Below are positions 26,693 through 32,081 of a stretch of 32,081 nt of DNA, one piece after another. This DNA is from QWOP01 sp003669605 (GTDB lineage: Bacteria; Planctomycetota; Planctomycetia; Pirellulales; UBA1268), in contig CANKIK010000045.1 in assembly GCA_947481985.1 (NCBI GenBank), positions 1 to 32,081 of the forward strand, in the 5' to 3' direction. A program made the position numbers and the translations under genes. Numbering within the stretch: position 1 is the first letter of the stretch; the number at the start of each line of letters is the position of its first letter. Below the pieces are notes generated by a model that was not told the origin of the DNA, made no database searches, and worked only from the letters and a program-made list of their open reading frames with translations.

Positions 26693-26831
26693 CCTCACCG
26701 AGATTCCATGGGGAACATGAAGTCAATGAACACAATCTGGAGGCGATCCGATGATTTTCGCGGAAAATGCAACTGGAGAGTGTCGAGTACGACGGCTCGG
26801 CCAATCCCCTTCCGCTCTGTCGCTCCTCGCA

Positions 26832-26950
26832 GCCCGTGGAAAAAGTCATCCATGACCTTTTTCCACTTGAAACACCTCCGGTTTTTTCGAGTGCTACCCA
26901 CTCGCGACTGCCTCGTGCAGTCGGACCGGCAGTTTATTCACGGCCTGCTA
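26832..26950 (+). repeat. Dispersed palindromic repeat, copy C (about 119 bp)
   Basis: It matches copy A (6197-6316) along its full length: the first 34 bases are identical and most later positions agree by eye. The palindrome at 26836-26866 has arms GTGGAAAAAG and CTTTTTCCAC, inner TCAT-CC-ATGA and one bulged C. A second hairpin, CGAGTG-CTACC-CACTCG, follows. The unit overlaps the 5' end of the next coding frame. Confidence 0.85.
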
Positions 26951-29900
26951 GCGTCTCTCATGCTCTTCGCGTTTTCGGCCCACGGTGCGGATGACATCTC
27001 GCAATCGTTTGCCAAGCAGATTCAGCCGTTGCTCGTGAAGACCTGTGGGAACTGTCATGGGAAGGTTCCCGTGGATAACGAGCTCGATCTCACGAGCTTT
27101 GGCTCTGTCGAGGTGATCCTCGCTAAGCCCAACCTGTTAGGCGATGTCGCCGACCGGTTGCGACTGGGCGACATGCCACCGAAGGAGGCGCCGCAGCCAA
27201 GCGAGGCCGAGCGGGAACAGCTGCTGGGCTGGATCACGGCGGCGCTCGATGCCGAGGCGGCAGCGCGGACCGGTGATCCCGGGCAGGTAACGCTGCGTCG
27301 GCTGAGCAACACGGAGTACGACAACGCCGTCCGCGATCTGACCGGCGTGGACATGCGGCCAACCCAGGCCCGCGAGTTTCCCGTCGACAGCGTCGGCGGC
27401 GAGGGGTTTGCCAACGTCGGCGACGCGATGCCGGTCACTCCCGAGCTTGTCGAACGCTATCACCAGACCGCTCGTGACGTTGCCGCGCGGGTCGTGCTCC
27501 TGCCCGACGGTTTCCGTTTTTCCCCTTCCACCGAACGACCGGATTGGACCGAGGAGGCTCTCAAGCCACTCCGCAGTTTTCACGCTCGCCATGCCGGACC
27601 CAATGGAGAGCCGCCGCTGGCTGCGCATCTCGCGGCGACCTTGAAGCATCGCGACAGGCTCACCCGTGGCGGGGCCGCCGACATCGCTGCGGTGGCTGCC
27701 GAGGAAAAGCTCAACGCCACGTATTTCGCGGCACTTTGGGTGGGGCTCAACGGCAAGTCGGCTTCACCTCCGGAAGTCATTGTCCAGTCGAAGCAGTGGG
27801 AGGCGGAAACGGCCCAGGCGGAAGCCGAGAAGCAGCGGCGACAGGCGGCTTTTCGATCGGCCAAGAAGATCCTCGAGGCGCGCTGGGCCTCGTCGAAACG
27901 GGTCGTCGCGGAGTCCAAAGTGGCAGAAGGGAGCTCTGTTCCCTTCGAGCACAAGGTCTCGGTCGAGCGCGGCGAACTGCTCCTCCTGACCGTGCTTCCG
28001 AACGAAAATCACGGGGCCGACAGCACGCTCATCGAATGGACGATCCGCGAAACCAGCGGCGCTCAGCGAACGTGGAGCCTCGCCGATCTGGTGCCTCATT
28101 TGCTGGCGGGGAACCCGGGGTCCGACACGCACGGGGCCCGTTGGAGCTTCCTGGAAACGACATCCACTCCGGCGTTTCTCACCGAACGGCGCGACAGCAG
28201 CGCGGGAAGGAGCGAAGTGAAATCGTGGAGCCTGGGTGCCGAACCCTCGGTCTTCGTGAATTCCGCTTCGGAGGATTTGCAAGTGTGGACGAAGTTGCCC
28301 GCCCGATCGTTCTTTGTGCATCCGGGACCGAAACGCCCCGTGGCGGTCGCCTGGACGAGTCCGATTGCTGGGGAGTTGTCGGTCGCGGGCCGCGTCGCCG
28401 ATGCTCACCCGAGCGCAGATGATGGGGTTTCGTTCGAGCTGTCGCATGTCGTGGCTCCGGACTTGGGGCAGGCACTGGCTGATCTGGGCAGCCTGCCCAC
28501 GAGTCAGCCGGACGCCGGTTTGCCTGCCGACATGCTCGCTATTGTCCGGGACGAGTGGCGAGAGGCCACCACCGATCCGGCGCCGGTCCTAGCGGCAATC
28601 AAGGCGATGCAGGACCAGTTGTTTCAAGGCAACTACGGGAAGAATGCGGCCCTCGCGGTCGGCAACGGCTTTGCCGCCTGGGAGGACCTGCGTCGGGTGG
28701 TCGCGCGCGAGCGGGTCCAAGGTGCCGCGCGGGAGCCGCTCTTCCGCATGGTCGCGTTGCCAGCTCAACCCGACACGTTCGTGATCTGGGACCGGCTGCG
28801 ATTGGAGGGAGGTGACGGTCCGCCGCTGGTGTTTGCGGAACATCCAGAGCTGGCGGCGGTCGTCGAGCAGGCTTCGGGATTGAAGTTCGGCCAGCATCCG
28901 CAGGGTCGACCGGTGCCAGAGTCTGCGTTGGTCACGGCTGCCGGTGCCGAGGTCATCATCGATCTGACGAAAATGCCTGTGGATTTGCAGCAGGCGCTGA
29001 CGCTGCCCCGGTTTCTCCGCGCCGACGTGAGCCTCGACGAAACCAGTCCGGAAACAGCCTCGGTTCAGGCATTCCTCATCGCTGCGACAGGCGGTGGCGG
29101 CAATCTGGCCGAGCCCATCGCCAAAGCTGAAGTGGGCGACCCGCGTGCCGCGCAGATCGTGAATCCGGGTGTCGCCGCCGAACGGGCTCGACCGGCTGCG
29201 GAGTTTCGCGCCCTTTTCCCGCCGGCCGTCCTCTTTCAACCGATCATCCCGCGAGACGCCCAGGGGAGTGTGTTTTTGTACCGCCGCGAGGACGAGCCGT
29301 TGCGTCGGCTCCTGCTCGATGAAGCGGGCCTGGCTGAGATCGACCGGCTGTGGAGCGAGCTAAAGTTCGTCAGCGAGCAAGCGCTCGCCACCCCGATCGC
29401 GTACGAGGGACTCGTGCAGTATTACCGCAAGCCGAACGACGGCGCGCGGATCATGTTCTTCTACATCCAGCTGTTCGAGGAACAGATTAAACGGGAGGAG
29501 CGAGACTTCCTCGCGGCTCAGGTATTCGCCGAACCGCGGCACCTCGAGGCGCTGCTCGCCTTCGCCGCGCGCGGCTGGCGACGGCCGCTCGCCGCCGATG
29601 AACGCGAGGCGATTCTCGCTTCCTACCGTGCCGACCGTACCGAGGGTGTCAAACATGATCCGGCGTTCCGTGCCGCCCTGGGCCGGGTCCTGTCGTCGCC
29701 CTGGTTTCTTTATCGAGTGGAACAACCCGCGTCGGGGCCTCGCTGGCAGCCGGTATCGGGTGACGAATTGGCGACCCGGCTGAGTTTTCTGCTGTGGGAT
29801 TCGATTCCCGACGACGAGTTGCGGGCGAAGGCCGCGCGGCTCCATGAGCCTGCGGTCATGGAGGAGCAGCTGCGCCGCATGTTGAAGGACGCCCGGATGC

Positions 29901-30781
29901 GGGGCATGGGCGAGGAGTTCGGTGCCCGGTGGCTCGGCGTGCGGGACTTCGTCACCAACCACGGTCGGAACCTGAAGCAATTCCCCGAGTTCACGCCGGC
30001 CGTGCGCGACGCGTTGGCCGAGGAGCCGGTGCGGTTCTTCGCCGACATGCTCGTGAATGACCGTCCGGTCGCCGACGTCATTGCCGCCGATGCAGTGGTC
30101 GCCAACGATGTCCTCGCCCAGTACTACGGAATCCCCGGCGTGACCGGTCCGGAGTGGCGTCGCATCGAGAAGGTGTCGGCCTACGGTCGCGGCGGGTTGC
30201 TCGGCTTTGGTGCGATACTCGCTAAGCAGTCAGCGTCGTCCCGTACAAGCCCCGTCAAGCGTGGCGCGTGGGTGGTTCAATTGCTTGGCGAGCGGCTGCC
30301 CAAGGTCCCGCCCGGCGTGCCACCGCTGCCGGAGACTCCGCCCGACGGACTGAGCGTGCGCGAGATCACCGAGCGGCATCGACAGGATGCAACCTGTGCC
30401 GGGTGCCACGTCCGCATCGATCCCTATGGCATGACGCTTGAACAATTCGACCCCCTCGGCCGACTGCGGCCTGCCAAAGATCTCAAGCCTGGCGATGCCA
30501 GGGCAACCACGCGTGACGGCGTCGAAATCGATGGCTTCGCCGGTCTGCGAGACTACATCGCCGGCCCGCGGCGCGAGGACTTGTTGCGGGAACTCGCTCA
30601 CAAACTGACCGGCTACGCGCTGGGCCGCGCTGTGCAACTTTCCGATCGGAAGCTGGTCGACGAACTGACGAGAACCATGGTCGACGGCGGCCACTGGTCG
30701 GATGTCTTGCTCATCATGGTTCGCAGCGAACAGTTCCTCTGTATTCGCCCAGCGGCCACTGCGGCTGCCACATCCCCTTGA
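26915..30781 (+). CDS. DUF1592-type planctomycete cytochrome, second copy (long form)
   Basis: The product is 1288 residues from GTG 26915. I prefer this start because it yields a normal signal peptide (QSDRQFIHG, then LLASLMLFAFSAHGA). The frame is open back to ATG 26708, and ATG 26852 is another candidate, but those starts place unrelated repeat-derived sequence before the signal. Domains: PSCyt1-like with CGNCH at 44-48, DUF1587 from about 127, a long insert (about 200-880) with GELLLLTVLPNENHGADSTL near 352 and PKRPVAVAWTSPIAGELSV near 471, DUF1595, DUF1592 from about 948 (ATRLSFLLWDSIPDDEL), DUF1588 with CAGCH at 1161-1165, and DUF1585. It is about 480 residues longer than the first copy, mostly from the insert. 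The repeat copy C covers the proposed start. Confidence 0.92.
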   Translation: MQSDRQFIHGLLASLMLFAFSAHGADDISQSFAKQIQPLLVKTCGNCHGKVPVDNELDLTSFGSVEVILAKPNLLGDVADRLRLGDMPPKEAPQPSEAEREQLLGWITAALDAEAAARTGDPGQVTLRRLSNTEYDNAVRDLTGVDMRPTQAREFPVDSVGGEGFANVGDAMPVTPELVERYHQTARDVAARVVLLPDGFRFSPSTERPDWTEEALKPLRSFHARHAGPNGEPPLAAHLAATLKHRDRLTRGGAADIAAVAAEEKLNATYFAALWVGLNGKSASPPEVIVQSKQWEAETAQAEAEKQRRQAAFRSAKKILEARWASSKRVVAESKVAEGSSVPFEHKVSVERGELLLLTVLPNENHGADSTLIEWTIRETSGAQRTWSLADLVPHLLAGNPGSDTHGARWSFLETTSTPAFLTERRDSSAGRSEVKSWSLGAEPSVFVNSASEDLQVWTKLPARSFFVHPGPKRPVAVAWTSPIAGELSVAGRVADAHPSADDGVSFELSHVVAPDLGQALADLGSLPTSQPDAGLPADMLAIVRDEWREATTDPAPVLAAIKAMQDQLFQGNYGKNAALAVGNGFAAWEDLRRVVARERVQGAAREPLFRMVALPAQPDTFVIWDRLRLEGGDGPPLVFAEHPELAAVVEQASGLKFGQHPQGRPVPESALVTAAGAEVIIDLTKMPVDLQQALTLPRFLRADVSLDETSPETASVQAFLIAATGGGGNLAEPIAKAEVGDPRAAQIVNPGVAAERARPAAEFRALFPPAVLFQPIIPRDAQGSVFLYRREDEPLRRLLLDEAGLAEIDRLWSELKFVSEQALATPIAYEGLVQYYRKPNDGARIMFFYIQLFEEQIKREERDFLAAQVFAEPRHLEALLAFAARGWRRPLAADEREAILASYRADRTEGVKHDPAFRAALGRVLSSPWFLYRVEQPASGPRWQPVSGDELATRLSFLLWDSIPDDELRAKAARLHEPAVMEEQLRRMLKDARMRGMGEEFGARWLGVRDFVTNHGRNLKQFPEFTPAVRDALAEEPVRFFADMLVNDRPVADVIAADAVVANDVLAQYYGIPGVTGPEWRRIEKVSAYGRGGLLGFGAILAKQSASSRTSPVKRGAWVVQLLGERLPKVPPGVPPLPETPPDGLSVREITERHRQDATCAGCHVRIDPYGMTLEQFDPLGRLRPAKDLKPGDARATTRDGVEIDGFAGLRDYIAGPRREDLLRELAHKLTGYALGRAVQLSDRKLVDELTRTMVDGGHWSDVLLIMVRSEQFLCIRPAATAAATSP

Positions 30782-30802
30782 CCCTCACGAACGGACGTTT
30801 CT

Positions 30803-32081
30803 ATGCGCACCGAACCGGCTCCCAACGTGTCGCGACGTACCCTGGTACGTGGGCTCGGCGTTTCGATGGCCCTGCCTTGGCTCGAATCGCTGTCCTTCGC
30901 TGCGGGCGTGGGCACCGACACCGCCTCTCAACCGCCAACCCGCACGCTCGTCACTTTCACTGGCATGGGCTTTCACTCGCAGCACTGGTGGGCCAAGGGC
31001 GAGGGAGCGGGCATGGAACTCGGGCCGTGCCTGAAGCCGCTTGAGCCGTGGAAGGAGCGGATGGTCTTCCTCCGCGGCTTGTGGAACGAGCAGGCCAACA
31101 AGGGCGCCATCCACTGCATGCAGACAGGAAACATGCTCAGCGGCGCGCCGTTATCGGGGGCCGAAGTCCGCACGGGCGTCAGCTTTGACCAGTTGATGGC
31201 TCAGCGGATTGGCGACCGCACGCGAATCCCCTCGCTGGTGTTGGGCTGCGAAGGACCGATTCCTGGACTGCAGGACGGGCTTCCCTTGCTCTACAGTTCG
31301 CACATTTCGTGGAGCACGGCGGTGTCGCCGACCTGGACGGAAACGCGTCCGGCGCTGGCTTTCGACCAACTATTCCGCACCGAGCCCAACCGGGGCGACC
31401 GCCGAGTCGTTGATGCCGTGCTTGAAGACGCCCGGTCGCTGCGTCAGCGGCTCTCCGTCTCGGACCGACAGCGGTTCGAGGAGTACCTGGGCAGCGTTCA
31501 CGAGATCGAGGGACGCATCAAGCGGGCCGGCCAGGAGCGCGAGGCCGGCGGCTGGATCCCGAGCCTGGCCGCCCCCGATCGCCCGCGACCCGCCGATGGC
31601 ATTCCCGCTGAGATCCCGGACTACTGGAAACTCATGAACGACATCGTGCTTCTGGCCTTCCGCACCGACACCACCCGGATCGCAACCCTCAAGTATTGCA
31701 ACGATGGCTCCGCCGAAACGCACACTCACTGCGGCGCCAAGGATCAGCATCACCAGATGAGCCACACGCAGCCGCCGGAACTCATTCCACTCAACCAGTT
31801 CTTCATGGCCCAGCTTGCTTACCTCTGCGAGCGAATGTCAGAGGTCAAGGAAGGGGACCGCACACTACTCGACAATACTGCTATCGCCCACTGCTCGAGC
31901 ATGCTGCACGGCAGTCACGACGCCAATCAATTGCCGATCGTCTTGCTTGGTGGGGCGGGCGGCAAGCTCCGCGGCGGCCGCGTGCTCGATTACCTCGATG
32001 CTCCCAACCGGCGGATGTGCAGCCTGTTCCTCAGTCTGATGGAGTGGGGTGGTTTGGAAGTCGACCGCTTCGGTGATTCGA
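30803..32081 (+). CDS. DUF1552 family exported protein, second copy (3' end off window)
   Basis: The frame is open from ATG 30803 to the right edge (426 codons), so only the extreme C-terminus should be missing. A twin-arginine leader SRRTLVRGLGVSMALPWLES lies at residues 10-29. The DUF1552 body follows: TLVTFTGMGFHSQHWWAKGE, YWKLMNDIVLLAFRTDTTRI, KDQHHQMSHTQPPE, and MLHGSHDANQLPIVLLGGAG. The HQMSH and HGSHD motifs correspond to HQLSH and YGHSHG in the first copy, but overall the two are divergent paralogues, not a recent duplication. It starts 21 bp after the DUF1592-type gene, as expected for a coupled pair. Confidence 0.92.
   Translation, partial: MRTEPAPNVSRRTLVRGLGVSMALPWLESLSFAAGVGTDTASQPPTRTLVTFTGMGFHSQHWWAKGEGAGMELGPCLKPLEPWKERMVFLRGLWNEQANKGAIHCMQTGNMLSGAPLSGAEVRTGVSFDQLMAQRIGDRTRIPSLVLGCEGPIPGLQDGLPLLYSSHISWSTAVSPTWTETRPALAFDQLFRTEPNRGDRRVVDAVLEDARSLRQRLSVSDRQRFEEYLGSVHEIEGRIKRAGQEREAGGWIPSLAAPDRPRPADGIPAEIPDYWKLMNDIVLLAFRTDTTRIATLKYCNDGSAETHTHCGAKDQHHQMSHTQPPELIPLNQFFMAQLAYLCERMSEVKEGDRTLLDNTAIAHCSSMLHGSHDANQLPIVLLGGAGGKLRGGRVLDYLDAPNRRMCSLFLSLMEWGGLEVDRFGDS

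Noticed and set aside
26708..26914. N-terminal extension of the second DUF1592-type protein from ATG 26708
   Set aside because: It would place about 69 residues of repeat-derived, Arg/Ser-rich sequence before a good signal peptide; open frame by chance is more likely.

Overview
The window reads as chromosomal DNA from a planctomycete, most likely in the Pirellulales. The basis is high GC (about 57-70% in the lines I counted) and several families that are almost restricted to that phylum: planctomycete cytochrome C (PSCyt) proteins with DUF1549/DUF1553, two DUF1587/1595/1592/1588/1585 proteins, two DUF1552 proteins and a DUF1501 protein. The taxonomic call is inference from protein families; no rRNA gene is present.

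Layout. (1) Positions 1-5208, minus strand: a compact run of five genes. In transcription order they are a membrane-anchored cytochrome c'-like protein, a ClpP-fold serine protease homologue, a small secreted protein, a KAP-like P-loop ATPase with two membrane helices, and a collagen-like Gly-X-Y protein that leaves the window on the left. (2) 5424-7373, plus strand: a lipoprotein, a dispersed palindromic repeat, and a small Cys-rich repetitive exported protein followed by a clear terminator. (3) 7605-9515, minus strand: an AsmA-like envelope protein. (4) 9751-9823: tRNA-Gly(CCC). The remnant of a tyrosine recombinase reads antisense through this tRNA and abuts an ISL3-family transposase remnant, which marks an old integration site. 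(5) 10623-13655, minus strand: an isochorismatase-fold/chitobiase-C/NPCBM fusion protein and a Gfo/Idh/MocA oxidoreductase with a Tat signal. (6) 13.8-16.9 kb: a broken LamG-domain gene, a small secreted protein, a fasciclin-domain protein with a strong terminator, and an IS3-family transposase fragment. (7) 16989 to the right end, plus strand: three successive planctomycete cytochrome modules, namely DUF1501 + DUF1549/1553; DUF1592-type + DUF1552 + an unrecognised secreted protein; and a second DUF1592-type + DUF1552, the last cut by the window edge.

How it fits together. The right half encodes exported proteins with CxxCH haem sites paired with twin-arginine-type or exported partner proteins (DUF1501/DUF1552). 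Their biochemical role is not established. The modules appear to differ in base composition, and remnants of an integrase and two insertion sequences lie between the tRNA and the first module, so at least part of this block may have been acquired. A 120-bp repeat with a near-perfect palindrome occurs at 6.2 kb and 26.8 kb, and a related palindrome lies in the ISL3 remnant at 10.5 kb. The 26.8-kb copy overlaps the 5' end of a cytochrome gene and may supply its start codon.
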